A DNA stretch of 64,000 nucleotides, from contig CAZMAV010000008.1 of the NCBI GenBank assembly GCA_964564415.1, positions 1 through 64,000 on the forward strand, written 5' to 3'. The translations under genes and the position numbers were made by a program. The notes beneath the pieces were generated by a model. The model saw only the letters and a list, made by a program, of their open reading frames with translations, was not told the DNA's origin and did not search any database. The stretch's first letter is position 1, and every line of letters starts with the position of its first letter. This document shows positions 51,818 to 60,261 of the stretch, piece after piece. The stretch comes from JALEFZ01 sp964564415 (GTDB taxonomy: Bacteria > Bacteroidota > Bacteroidia > J057).

Positions 51818-53680
51818 ATGATGAACGCACGGACCATTCTTCGATTTTTTCTGTTTTCCACTGCTTTATTCGGCCTTTCCCCGGCCCTTGCCCAAACATT
51901 GAAGAGAAATTGCGGCACCGTCGATCACATGAATCACCTGATGGAAAGCCATCCCAACCTGCGTCAAAGCCTAAGGCGGATCGACAACCATCGTAGCATG
52001 GTAGCCAAAGGCAGCCTGTCTGCCATTCCCGGAAAAATCCGTATACCGGTGGTTGTTCACGTCGTCTACAATACTGCCGAGCAAAATATCAGCGACCAGC
52101 AGGTCATTTCCCAGATAAAGGTTCTCAACCAGGACTACCAAAGAAAGAATCCTGACCGCTTTAATACCCCTCAGGAGTTTGCTTCTGTAGCAGCCTCGGC
52201 AGATATAGAGTTTCGCCTGGCTACCCGCGATCCTGACGGCAATCCTACAAGCGGAATTATTCGCAGGCAAAGTGACAAATCTGCTTTTTATACCACTACC
52301 AATAATATTAAGTATCAGAACATGGGAGGCTCAGATGCCTGGCCCAGCCATGAATACCTCAATATCTGGGTAGGTCCTCTTGGAATGGGAGTACTTGGGT
52401 ACGCACAGTTTCCCGGCGGGCCGGCAGAAACTGATGGTGTGGTCATCAATTACAAGGCATTTGGTACCCAGGGTACTGTGGTAGCTCCTTTCACGCTGGG
52501 CCGTACGGCTACACACGAAGTGGGCCACTGGCTCAACCTCAAGCATATATCCGGAGATGGGCCTTGTGGGGTAGACGACGGAGTAGAAGATACGCCTCCT
52601 ACTGATCGACAGCATTATGGCTGCATGGAGGGTTACTCATCTTGTGGCAACCTCGATATGGTGTCCAATTACATGGATTACTCGGATGATGGCTGCATGA
52701 ATCTCTTTACTCAGGGACAATCTGAGCGCATGCGCTCCCTCTTTGCTCCCGGGGGCTTCAGGCATGCGATACTTTCTTCCCGGGGATTGGAAGCTACCCT
52801 CCCCGTGGTGACCATCACCCCACCCGACAAAGTAAAGGTCTCCTCCGTAGGCAGCAATCACGCCCGCATAGACTGGCCCGGACTGGATGGGGTGAGGGCT
52901 TATCTGGTACGCTTGAGGAGAAAGGGAAATGACAGATGGGTTTCTCGCCAGTTTGACAGAAACTTTGTCAATGCCGGTAAATTGAGGTCCTGTAGCGAAT
53001 ACGAAATTCAGGTAGCTTCTGTCGTAGGAGACAAGGTCAGCGACTTCTCCTCCTCCTTCCTTTTTCAGACCGAAGGCTGCTTGGATAGGGGCTATCGCGA
53101 TCCCATGGAGCATGGCCCTGCCAACATACGTGTTACCCATCTTAAGGCCCATTCGGCTCAGATTGATTGGGAAGAGGCAGAAGAGGCAACAGATTATAAG
53201 CTCCAATACAAGGTTGCCGGAGCAAAGGAGGTCTACAGCCGGCGTGTGGACATGAATTCGGTTACCCTTTCTAAACTCTCCCACGGCAAACGCTACCTCT
53301 TTCGATTGAGGGCCAACAAGGGAGATCAAAGGGGAGCTTACTCGGAGGTTTCCAGTTTTATCCTTCCCTCAGCCAGCCTTGCCAGCGGCAACCTCAGGAC
53401 CTCCTCCAGTGAGATGATCCTTAGCGAAAACTTCGTCGAGGCCTATCCCAAGCCCGGACAAAGGAAGGTAGAACTCTCCTTTGGCATTACCGAAGAGCAG
53501 CCTGTTCAAGTTTGGGTGGAGGACATTCGCCAAAAAACCATTGTACCCAAAAAAATCTATCAGGTATCGCCCGGACAGGTATTAGAAATCGATTTAGATA
53601 AATTTCCACGAGAAAGGTATTACCTGGAGGTCGAAGAATCCGGCGGCTTTATGCATCAAATTTATATCGACCTGAGATAA
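51818..53680 (+). CDS. Secreted M43 metalloprotease with FN3 domains
   Basis: 620 aa with a signal peptide (MMNARTILRFFLFSTALFGLSPALAQ). The catalytic domain is homologous to that at 27310: CGTVDHMNHL, IPVVVHVVYNTAEQNISDQQVISQ, zinc motif HEVGHWLNLKH (~residues 233-243), SGDGPCG, VSNYMDYSDDGCMNLFT (Met-turn). Then two FN3-like domains (~330-520) and a C-terminal region that may be a type IX signal but is atypical (starts VEAYPKPGQRKVELSF, ends IYIDLR). Much shorter than the other M43 protein. ATG 51818 or 51821. Terminator follows. Confidence 0.92.
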   Translation: MMNARTILRFFLFSTALFGLSPALAQTLKRNCGTVDHMNHLMESHPNLRQSLRRIDNHRSMVAKGSLSAIPGKIRIPVVVHVVYNTAEQNISDQQVISQIKVLNQDYQRKNPDRFNTPQEFASVAASADIEFRLATRDPDGNPTSGIIRRQSDKSAFYTTTNNIKYQNMGGSDAWPSHEYLNIWVGPLGMGVLGYAQFPGGPAETDGVVINYKAFGTQGTVVAPFTLGRTATHEVGHWLNLKHISGDGPCGVDDGVEDTPPTDRQHYGCMEGYSSCGNLDMVSNYMDYSDDGCMNLFTQGQSERMRSLFAPGGFRHAILSSRGLEATLPVVTITPPDKVKVSSVGSNHARIDWPGLDGVRAYLVRLRRKGNDRWVSRQFDRNFVNAGKLRSCSEYEIQVASVVGDKVSDFSSSFLFQTEGCLDRGYRDPMEHGPANIRVTHLKAHSAQIDWEEAEEATDYKLQYKVAGAKEVYSRRVDMNSVTLSKLSHGKRYLFRLRANKGDQRGAYSEVSSFILPSASLASGNLRTSSSEMILSENFVEAYPKPGQRKVELSFGITEEQPVQVWVEDIRQKTIVPKKIYQVSPGQVLEIDLDKFPRERYYLEVEESGGFMHQIYIDLR

Positions 53681-53700
53681 AGAGAGTTAGCCCCCTAAAG

Positions 53701-53734
53701 AAGGAGTTTGACCATGTTCACACTCCTTTTTTTC
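53701..53734 (+). terminator. Terminator of the second M43 gene
   Basis: AAGGAGT (53701-53707) pairs with ACTCCTT (53722-53728) around a 14-nt loop with extra T-G pairing, then TTTTT. Confidence 0.8.
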
Positions 53735-53778
53735 TTTTCTTTTGACGAAATCCAGCTGACATTGACTATATTTACAAC

Positions 53779-54399
53779 ATGCTCATATACAGGTCAATCG
53801 TGCTACTGTTGCTCATTGCTTTGGTAGGCTGTCAGCCTTCCTCCCAAAGCTCCGACCTAAAAGAATCGGAAGGGCCTATCCGCAATATCATCTTCATCGG
53901 CGATGACCTTAGCGAGTGGGGCCTTTTTGAGCTAAATGAGCAGCTGCCTAAATTGCTACAAGAGAGACTGGACTCCTTACACCTTCCCTACCACGTCCAC
54001 TACGACCCCAGCCTGGATAAGGACAGCCGGAGCTTAACCGACAACATTGATCAGATTTTGGATATTTCTCCTGAACTCCTCCTGATCGGAATGGGATCAA
54101 GCGATCATCGTGGTGGCCTGAGGCTTGATGAAAGCCGGAAAAACATCCAACATATCATTGACTTATCCAAGTCCAAATATCCCATGAGTAGCGTCGTCTT
54201 GCTCGATTTTTCGGCTTTTCATCCTGAAGAAAGCCAGGGGGATAGCCTGGGTACACTCATACAGGATCTGGCAGTAATCAATCAGACGGCCCTCATTTCT
54301 CTTCCAAGAGAAAGAAATCCCTTTCAAGAGGTGTCTCATAAACCTCAGGAGATTCAGCCAGATGAATTGATTTGGGAGGGAATCAGACCTTTGTTGTAG
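53779..54399 (+). CDS. Degenerate GDSL/SGNH-like lipoprotein
   Basis: 206 aa, lipidated (LVGC, Cys 18). The fold pattern follows TesA-like arylesterases: block I as FIGDDLSEWGLFELN, where the nucleophile Ser of GDSL is replaced by Asp; block III as LLIGMGSSDHRGGLR, where the Asn of GND is lost; and the C-terminal DGxHPNxxG block collapsed to QPDELIWEGIRPLL, so His and Asp are missing. It is most likely a pseudoenzyme that kept the fold for binding. It is intact, with no frameshift, so selection seems to preserve the reading frame. Confidence 0.7.
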   Translation: MLIYRSIVLLLLIALVGCQPSSQSSDLKESEGPIRNIIFIGDDLSEWGLFELNEQLPKLLQERLDSLHLPYHVHYDPSLDKDSRSLTDNIDQILDISPELLLIGMGSSDHRGGLRLDESRKNIQHIIDLSKSKYPMSSVVLLDFSAFHPEESQGDSLGTLIQDLAVINQTALISLPRERNPFQEVSHKPQEIQPDELIWEGIRPLL

Positions 54400-54406
54400 A
54401 AGAAAG

Positions 54407-55369
54407 CTATTTTATTTCAAACTGCCCCTGACCAATAATATCCCCATCTGAGGAATAAATCCTGACGAATTGAGGCCCCTTCTGCCACTTAAAGTCCTCT
54501 GGAGGATAGTAGTCGATGCAAAGATTTATTTTACTTTTTCGATAGTTGATCGTAGCCTGTGCGGTATATTCTTTCTTCCTTCCCTCGTACCTAAAAGTTC
54601 CGCTGTAACCATCTTCGACATTGGTATTGATGCTCCCATCAGGGTTTTCCAGCACGAGGTAAATGTCTCGTTGCCCTGAGCGAGCGATGACATTTTCGAG
54701 AATATCAAAACAGACCCTCAGGTTTTTCATGCTAAAGCGGCGAAAGGATTCGTCTTCATTTCTTTCCTTCCCCTTGTTGTTGAGGCGGGAGTAAGCAAAA
54801 TTATTGGCTTTAAGGATAGACCCCAATTTGCGGGTGCGGGCAAGTTCCTCCCGTGTTTCTTGATTTTCTACCAGCAGGCTATCATTTTCCAGTCCAGACT
54901 CTTCCAGGTCAGTCCTCACTGAATCAAGCTGCTCTCCCAAGGCTTGGTTTTCGGCGAGCAACTGTCGAATCTGGGTCCGATATTGGCGGATCATCTCGTC
55001 CATGTTGGAGACCCGCTTTCGGAGAATTTGAAGTTCTTTTTCCTGGGTTTCACTTTGGGCCTGCCGGGCATTGAGCTTGTTCAACTCAGCCCTCAACCTT
55101 TGGAGTTCATCCTCCTTTTGGCGGAGATCTTCGTCTTTCTTTTCCAATTCTGCCTCCTGAGAGTCATTTTTCAGTGAAAAAGCAAGGACTTTCTGCTCGA
55201 GGTCGAGAATTTCATTTTCAAGTTGAATCCTTTCGCGGTTGGCTTCGCGAAGCTTTTCACGATCGGAAAAATATTCGAAGGCAAAGAAACTCAGTGCAGA
55301 TATCACCAATATGCTGGCGATTACGATAATTGCCCTACTCGTTTTTTGCGAACGCTCTTTTGCAGTCAT
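54407..55369 (-). CDS. Membrane-anchored coiled-coil protein
   Basis: 320 aa: one N-terminal membrane helix (AIIVIASILVISALSFFAF), a long coiled coil (~residues 37-185, with heptads of LEQKVLAFSLKN...EKELQILRKRVSNM), then a ~110-residue beta domain (FSMKNLRVCFDILENVIA...FVRIYSSDGDIIGQGQFEI). Often misnamed in databases as a partitioning protein; no ATPase motif is present. The beta domain faces outside. Probably transcribed downstream of mqnB (63-bp gap). Confidence 0.82.
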   Translation of the reverse strand: MTAKERSQKTSRAIIVIASILVISALSFFAFEYFSDREKLREANRERIQLENEILDLEQKVLAFSLKNDSQEAELEKKDEDLRQKEDELQRLRAELNKLNARQAQSETQEKELQILRKRVSNMDEMIRQYRTQIRQLLAENQALGEQLDSVRTDLEESGLENDSLLVENQETREELARTRKLGSILKANNFAYSRLNNKGKERNEDESFRRFSMKNLRVCFDILENVIARSGQRDIYLVLENPDGSINTNVEDGYSGTFRYEGRKKEYTAQATINYRKSKINLCIDYYPPEDFKWQKGPQFVRIYSSDGDIIGQGQFEIK

Positions 55370-55432
55370 AATTCTTTGGAAAGAGAAGAGGGAAAAACGG
55401 ACGGATGGCGGTACATTTTCCCAAAACCTAAA

Positions 55433-56140
55433 TTATTGCTTTTCGGTCAATTTGCAAATATTGTCCATTTCACGGGTGCTAAGGGCTTCCATCAGGTAGG
55501 TCTGCATTCGCTGACAGGCCAAAGGAATATCCCAGTTTTCCTTATTCCGAACTTCGACATTGTTGGAAATACTTCTCAAGGAGATGAAGGGGATATCGAA
55601 CCAGAGAGCGGCGTGAAAAAAGGCTGCACCCTCCATGCTTTCCACGTCAGGATCCCATTTGAAGGACCGAAAAGCAATTTGAGACTGTACTCCACTGACC
55701 TCATTGACAGTCAGCCCCTTGCAGGCGGGCAGTCCCCCATTCCAATCGTAGGGACTCTTAAGGGTATTGTAGTAGATTTTTTCTTCTTTTTTCATCAAGG
55801 TAAAGCCCATTTGGCGCAGGTCCATGAATCCTTTCGGACTATTGGCACCCATTTCCCCAAAGGTATCGGACTTAAGCTCTACAACATCTCCGATTTGAAA
55901 TTCCGTCTTATAGCTTCCTCCGATGCCAAAGTGAACCATGAGGTCGGGTTCGTGGTGGCTCAGGTAACTGCCCAGGTGAAAGGAAGTATTGACCATGCCT
56001 ATACCCGTGTGAATCAGAGAATAATTATGATCCCCATCTGAAATGGAAAGAAAGGGAACTTCTTCTTTGCTGGAAAATAATTCCTTCCTAATCAGGTTGG
56101 TTTCCCCGTAAGTAGCCGCTACCAGGAGAATGTCTTTCAT
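55433..56140 (-). CDS. mqnB: Futalosine hydrolase
   Basis: 235 aa nucleosidase of the futalosine menaquinone route: splits futalosine to dehypoxanthine futalosine and hypoxanthine. Seen: HTGIGMVNTSFHLGSYL, FGIGGSYKTEFQIGDVV, VESMEGAAFFHAALWFDIPFISLRSISNNVE. The Glu-Gly-Ala segment and SISNxVE are typical. Start at 56138-56140. No other mqn genes in the window. Adjacent coiled-coil gene downstream is not an obvious partner. Confidence 0.92.
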   Translation of the reverse strand: MKDILLVAATYGETNLIRKELFSSKEEVPFLSISDGDHNYSLIHTGIGMVNTSFHLGSYLSHHEPDLMVHFGIGGSYKTEFQIGDVVELKSDTFGEMGANSPKGFMDLRQMGFTLMKKEEKIYYNTLKSPYDWNGGLPACKGLTVNEVSGVQSQIAFRSFKWDPDVESMEGAAFFHAALWFDIPFISLRSISNNVEVRNKENWDIPLACQRMQTYLMEALSTREMDNICKLTEKQ

Positions 56141-56253
56141 AGTCGAAAGTTAGGGATAATAATGGAGGGCAAAAGCATCTTTCACGTATTTCCTCGAAGA
56201 GATTTTTGAAAAAAGCTTCCTGAAATAAAAATTCCAGCTTGAATGGCCAAAAA

Positions 56254-57813
56254 TTAAGGCATTACCTTGATTTCCAAGTCGGAGCCCACGTCATTCCAAC
56301 TTACCTTGATACGTCGCTTGGTCTTGAGGTAGCGATGGTTCAGGTTCAATATCATGATCCGCCCTTCTTCTATCCAGTCGATCTCGGCCAGGAAAAAATT
56401 AGGAAAATAATACTCTCCTATTCGACAATAGGCATTTTCACCCTCGCCCTGCCGTACCTCAAATAGAGGCCCCTGCCCTTCTGCACTGATTCGGTGTACA
56501 CTGATCCTTTCTTCTACACAGGTCTGACAATTGTCCCAGCCGTAGGGGTCCACAGGTACAGAATTCCTCAATATCATCCCTACTCCACCGTCGGGATAGG
56601 CAAAAAGTCCCGTCATGATGGCCTCGGGATCAGAGATGATGTAGGGCGAATGCTCGACGGTGTACAGCCGATTGTTGATGAGGGTAAACTCCTTTTCACG
56701 CGGAATTTGATTGACAGGATTAAATTGCACCCGGAGAGTTTCTACAGGTATCCCTTGAAAAATCCGCCTATCATAATCCAGCATTTGTTTGTAAAATTTG
56801 ATTTCCGTCAGAAAGCGACTGGTCTGTCTAGGCAGTATTTCCAGGGCGCCAACATCCACGGAGGTAGGGGTCCAGTCGGCTTCACTGAACAAGAACACGG
56901 GAAAAAAGTCAGTCAGGTAGAAAAGTTCGTCAGGAATGGCTGTAAAATTGGTCTTGAGAGGGGTGTGAAACACCACTTCATTGAAAGTATGGGGCTTATC
57001 AGGCTGCCGATCCGCCGAACTGGAAAGCAAGACTTTGGTGGACCGTCCACCCCCGCTGCCTTTTAACACTTCAATAAGGACCCTGATCTTTCTCATTTCG
57101 GGTAATTGGACAAAGCCCAAGGAAGCTGGCGAAAAGGAAATATCCAGGGTATAGCCTCCTCCTCCATCTTTTTCTTCGGCCACATACTTAATGCTATCTT
57201 CCAGTCTGGCCAGTTTCAGGTCCAAAGACTTTTCCAGCAAATCCATATGCTGGCTGTTCACCCATTCGGGCTTTCTATTGTCAGGAAAGAAGGCGTAGCC
57301 CACCATTCCGAAGGGGACAATGTTTTCCTCCAATTCTACCTTGGGCGGTAGGGCATTGCTATCGGCATATAGCTTGAGGTTAGAGGGATAGTCGGACTCT
57401 TCGAGCACCTGGTCCATATCGACATTGGGAGGATGCCCCTCCTCCACCCCAAAAAACCGTAGCCTTTCGGTCATGGGACTGAAGGTCTGCCGAGCTGTGA
57501 TATAGTGGGCGTGTAAGTTGTAGTCAAAGCCTTCGGGAAAGGCTTCAGAAGAGAGGGCAAGCCAGACCCTCACCTGATCGGAAGAAATGTTGGAAGAGGC
57601 AAGGCGGACATCAGGATCTGAAACCTCGACATGTAAGGAGATATTTTGACCATCACCAAAGACAATGGCTTCTGCCCTCAATTCTTCACCTTCCCCACGA
57701 TTTCTATTGACGGGAAAAAAGTCTTCAATATACAGGTCCCGCCACTGTGCATCAGCAACATTTCCCAAAGAAATGGACAGCAGCAGTAAGCAGAATTTTT
57801 GCAAGTTCCTCAT
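56254..57813 (-). CDS. Uncharacterised secreted protein (519 aa)
   Basis: 519 aa with a signal peptide (MRNLQKFCLLLLSISLGNVADAQ) and no recognised domain. Secondary-structure content appears beta rich (EVSDPDVRLASSNISSDQVRVWLAL). A C-terminal pair CQTCVEER suggests a disulfide. The chain ends without a type IX signature. Resembles exported proteins of unknown function in Bacteroidota, but no family comes to mind. Single gene. Confidence 0.75.
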   Translation of the reverse strand: MRNLQKFCLLLLSISLGNVADAQWRDLYIEDFFPVNRNRGEGEELRAEAIVFGDGQNISLHVEVSDPDVRLASSNISSDQVRVWLALSSEAFPEGFDYNLHAHYITARQTFSPMTERLRFFGVEEGHPPNVDMDQVLEESDYPSNLKLYADSNALPPKVELEENIVPFGMVGYAFFPDNRKPEWVNSQHMDLLEKSLDLKLARLEDSIKYVAEEKDGGGGYTLDISFSPASLGFVQLPEMRKIRVLIEVLKGSGGGRSTKVLLSSSADRQPDKPHTFNEVVFHTPLKTNFTAIPDELFYLTDFFPVFLFSEADWTPTSVDVGALEILPRQTSRFLTEIKFYKQMLDYDRRIFQGIPVETLRVQFNPVNQIPREKEFTLINNRLYTVEHSPYIISDPEAIMTGLFAYPDGGVGMILRNSVPVDPYGWDNCQTCVEERISVHRISAEGQGPLFEVRQGEGENAYCRIGEYYFPNFFLAEIDWIEEGRIMILNLNHRYLKTKRRIKVSWNDVGSDLEIKVMP

Positions 57814-58306
57814 AGCCTTTTTATTCTAATATTCAATTAGGAATAGTTGTTAAGGCATTTAACTCCAAACAGCCCAGCATGCCTCAGGAAGAACACCTAC
57901 CCAGGGACTGACTCTTTTCAACTTAGATTCCAAAAATGAGGATTAGCCTAAATTAAGAAAATTATATGAGGTATCGAGCGGTCTCCCCATTTTCAGTATG
58001 GAATTTCAAGGGCTATTGATCGTAACTTCGAATGTTTTTCCAAGTAAGTCCATTTGATAGGACTCATTCAATTTGCCTTTGTATTGACTCACCCTGACAC
58101 GGGGACAGGCCAGAGCATCAAAGAGGTAGTTTTAATTCTATAGACGAATATTTTATACAAAATCACTTCCAAAAAGCTTGTCTCAGAGGAGATTAGCTGT
58201 AATTCTTTGGAAAATGAAGCATTTCTTAAGTAGATATAGATAATTCATGAAAAGATATTTGAATAAAATAAATACCGAGGCAAATGGACTGTCTCGGCAT
58301 TTATTA
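57814..58306. other. Non-coding region upstream of an unknown secreted gene
   Basis: 493 bp. The last part is a hairpin (58267-58279 pairing with 58293-58305, arms AATAAATACCGAG and CTCGGCATTTATT, one mismatch), followed on minus by T-rich sequence, which fits a terminator for the broken minus-strand gene at 58307-58430. No frame with coding support is seen in the rest. Confidence 0.5.
58267..58305 (-). terminator. Hairpin at the end of the broken small gene
   Basis: A 13-bp stem with one A-C mismatch (58267-58279/58293-58305) and a 13-nt loop, with T-rich flanks on both strands. It directly follows, on minus, the frame-shifted stop at 58307. Confidence 0.6.
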
Positions 58307-58430
58307 TTAGATTTCTTCGGCTGGGATTAAGTAGGCGAGCATATTGAATTCGGCATTATTTGGAGACAATTTTTTCTGAAGTCAAGGAATTGAACGCAGA
58401 TTTAATGGTTCTAAATCGATCCCTATTCAT
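58307..58430 (-). pseudogene. Broken 40-residue minus-strand gene
   Basis: The minus frame from ATG 58428-58430 reads MNRDRFRTIKSAFNSLTSEK and then stops after four more codons. Removing one A from the six-A run (T run on plus 58370-58375) lets it continue as LSPNNAEFNMLAYLIPAEEI to a TAA at 58307-58309, followed at once by the terminator. So either a frameshifted small protein, perhaps a short peptide precursor, or chance. Not a known family. Next to IS21-like repeats. Confidence 0.3.
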
Positions 58431-58436
58431 CGGAAA

Positions 58437-58479
58437 ATGACACAGAATTCGGAAAAAAGTGGCACAAAGAATTCCGAAA
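58437..58479. mobile_element. Possible remnant of an IS21-type element end
   Basis: Two copies of a unit related to TGACACA-GAATTCGGAAA occur at 58438-58455 and 58460-58479 (second TGGCACAAAGAATTCCGAAA). Such short repeats with GTGGCAC and GGAATTC words are reminiscent of the multiple repeats at IS21-family ends. No istA/istB gene and no second end are visible, so at most a remnant. Confidence 0.3.
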
Positions 58480-58496
58480 TGAAATTGCGAGACTAC

Positions 58497-59447
58497 TTAA
58501 TTAAGGGCGCTCAGGTTGACAGTAATACCCTTGAGATTCTGCCTTTTGAAAGACTTTCTGGCTTGCTCGGCCTCGGCGCGGGAGCGATAAGGCCCTGCGA
58601 GGATACGAAAAATAGGCTTTCCATCTTTCATTCCGCTCTGCACCAGGGTATTGTCAATTCCCTTTACATTGATCTTGTTCAGGCCTTCCAGCAGCCGGTA
58701 ATAGCTGTTAAAGGCACCTAATTGTACAGCAAAGCCTCCGGAATTATCCTTAATCGCAATCATCCTAAAGATGGTCGGGGTAAATTTTTCTGCCTCGGCC
58801 ATGGTAGTTCCCCCGACCCTTGCGTCAGGTGAAATACCGGCCATGCTCATCTGTGGATTCGAAGTACTCCTACGCTCAGGATAGGTGGCTCCACTGCTTG
58901 CCGGTCTTTCAGCATTGATCAAGGCTCCCCTGTGATCCCTGAGAGGCAATTTACTCAGGTCTCCATGCTGAGGCTTTGGTTCATCCAGTTCCCGGCCCGT
59001 GGATAGAACAAAACTTTCAGGGCGTGAGGAGGCTGTTTGTTGTTCCCTTCGAGCAGAACGGGAGGCAGAAGGAACTTTTCCATCGACCATTACCTCGATC
59101 TTTACCTTGGCTATGCCGTCTTCGATCAAATCGATCTGCTCGGCTGCCGCCCGGGAAAGATCAATGATACGTCCTTTGGTATAGGGACCCCGGTCGTTGA
59201 CTTTGACCGTGACGGATCGACCATTTTCTAGATGGGTTACTTTCAGGATGGTCCCGAATTTCAGGCTTCGGTGGGCCGCTGTAAATTTGTACTTGTCGTA
59301 GAGTTCTCCACTGGCCGTCTTGCTGCTCAGGTGATACTTATCTGCATAATATGCAGCATCGCCGTACTCGACCTGGGCTTGCAGGCTGCTCAAATTAATT
59401 AGGAGAAAGCAGAGTCCTGCAACAATCAATCTTTGTAAAGCCATCAT
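58497..59447 (-). CDS. rlpA: RlpA-like septal ring lytic transglycosylase with SPOR domain
   Basis: 316 aa; signal peptide (MMALQRLIVAGLCFLLINLSSLQA), then an RlpA double-psi beta-barrel (~28-120): AAYYADKYHLSSKTASGELYD, TAAHRSLKFGTILKV, VNDRGPYTKGRIIDLS with the catalytic Asp. A Ser/Pro-rich linker follows and a C-terminal SPOR domain (~240-314: GGFAVQLGAFNSYYRLLEG...FRILAGPYRSRAEAEQA) that binds denuded glycans at the division septum. Length typical. No divisome genes adjacent. Confidence 0.95.
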   Translation of the reverse strand: MMALQRLIVAGLCFLLINLSSLQAQVEYGDAAYYADKYHLSSKTASGELYDKYKFTAAHRSLKFGTILKVTHLENGRSVTVKVNDRGPYTKGRIIDLSRAAAEQIDLIEDGIAKVKIEVMVDGKVPSASRSARREQQTASSRPESFVLSTGRELDEPKPQHGDLSKLPLRDHRGALINAERPASSGATYPERRSTSNPQMSMAGISPDARVGGTTMAEAEKFTPTIFRMIAIKDNSGGFAVQLGAFNSYYRLLEGLNKINVKGIDNTLVQSGMKDGKPIFRILAGPYRSRAEAEQARKSFKRQNLKGITVNLSALN

Positions 59448-59790
59448 ATTTGGTGTTAATGGTTATCCATGAATTTTCCATCATCTGGAAGAGGTTCCGG
59501 ACGCGCATTAACCTTCGGATAATACAAAGTAATAAATTTTCAAGGAATACTAAAAATCTTGTCTTCTCTTTTTATTACAGTTAAAGTATACTGGATCTTT
59601 CGTCCTTATGTTGGGAAAAATCAAACATATACCCAGGCATTCTCTTGGCAATGGGGAGACAACGAAGGAAAGAAGGAGAAATTACCAATGGGACTATTTT
59701 TTCCCTGAAAAATGCCCCTACACGCTATTCATTTGCAGAAAACAATCTGCTCATTTGCAAAGCACAGGCTTCAGGTCTTTTATTTGTCCT
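59448..59790. other. Divergent spacer between rlpA and rnhA
   Basis: 343 bp. The rnhA frame stays open back to 59608, but the upstream part does not resemble RNase H and is probably non-coding. The region must hold both promoters; no TAnnTTTG box was found that convinced me. Confidence 0.5.
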
Positions 59791-60261
59791 ATGAAAGTCA
59801 TCATGTACACCGACGGTTCTTCTCTGGGCAATCCCGGTCCGGGGGGTTATGGCGTGGTTTTGAGTTTGGGAAAATACAAAAAGGAGATTTCGGCCGGTTA
59901 TCGAAAGACCACCAATAACCGCATGGAACTCCTGGCCGTCATTGTGGGGTTGGAGGCTCTAAAAAAAGCCAATATGGAGGTTGAAATCTATACTGATTCT
60001 CAATATGTGCAGCGGACTGTCAGTGAAGGATGGGTTTTCAACTGGGAGAAAAAAAACTTCAAAGGCAAAAAAAACGCTGACCTTTGGAGGCGTTTTCTTC
60101 AGATCTACCGCAAGCACAGGGTTATTTTTCGCTGGGTCAAAGGCCATGCGGGCATCCCTGGCAATGAGCGTTGTGATGAGCTTGCCGTCGATGCGGCTCG
60201 GGGTCCTGCTCTGGGGGTAGACCAGGGATACGAGGCTGTGGAAGGACCAGAACTTCTTTAA
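59791..60261 (+). CDS. rnhA: Ribonuclease HI
   Basis: 156 aa. Degrades RNA in RNA-DNA hybrids. Catalytic carboxylates: IMYTDGSSLGNPGPGGYG (Asp at residue 8), TNNRMELLAVIVGL (Glu ~47), YTDSQYV (Asp ~69), and the final HAGIPGNERCDELAV. The frame continues upstream to 59608, but the family starts at the ATG at 59791. The stop overlaps the stop of the minus-strand quinone oxidoreductase (60258-60261). The C-terminal ~20 residues after DELAVDAARG are lineage-specific. Confidence 0.96.
   Translation: MKVIMYTDGSSLGNPGPGGYGVVLSLGKYKKEISAGYRKTTNNRMELLAVIVGLEALKKANMEVEIYTDSQYVQRTVSEGWVFNWEKKNFKGKKNADLWRRFLQIYRKHRVIFRWVKGHAGIPGNERCDELAVDAARGPALGVDQGYEAVEGPELL

Noticed and set aside
58437..58721. 94-codon plus-strand frame overlapping rlpA
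   Set aside because: From 58497 on it is antisense to the SPOR domain; the start lies in the IS21-like repeats.
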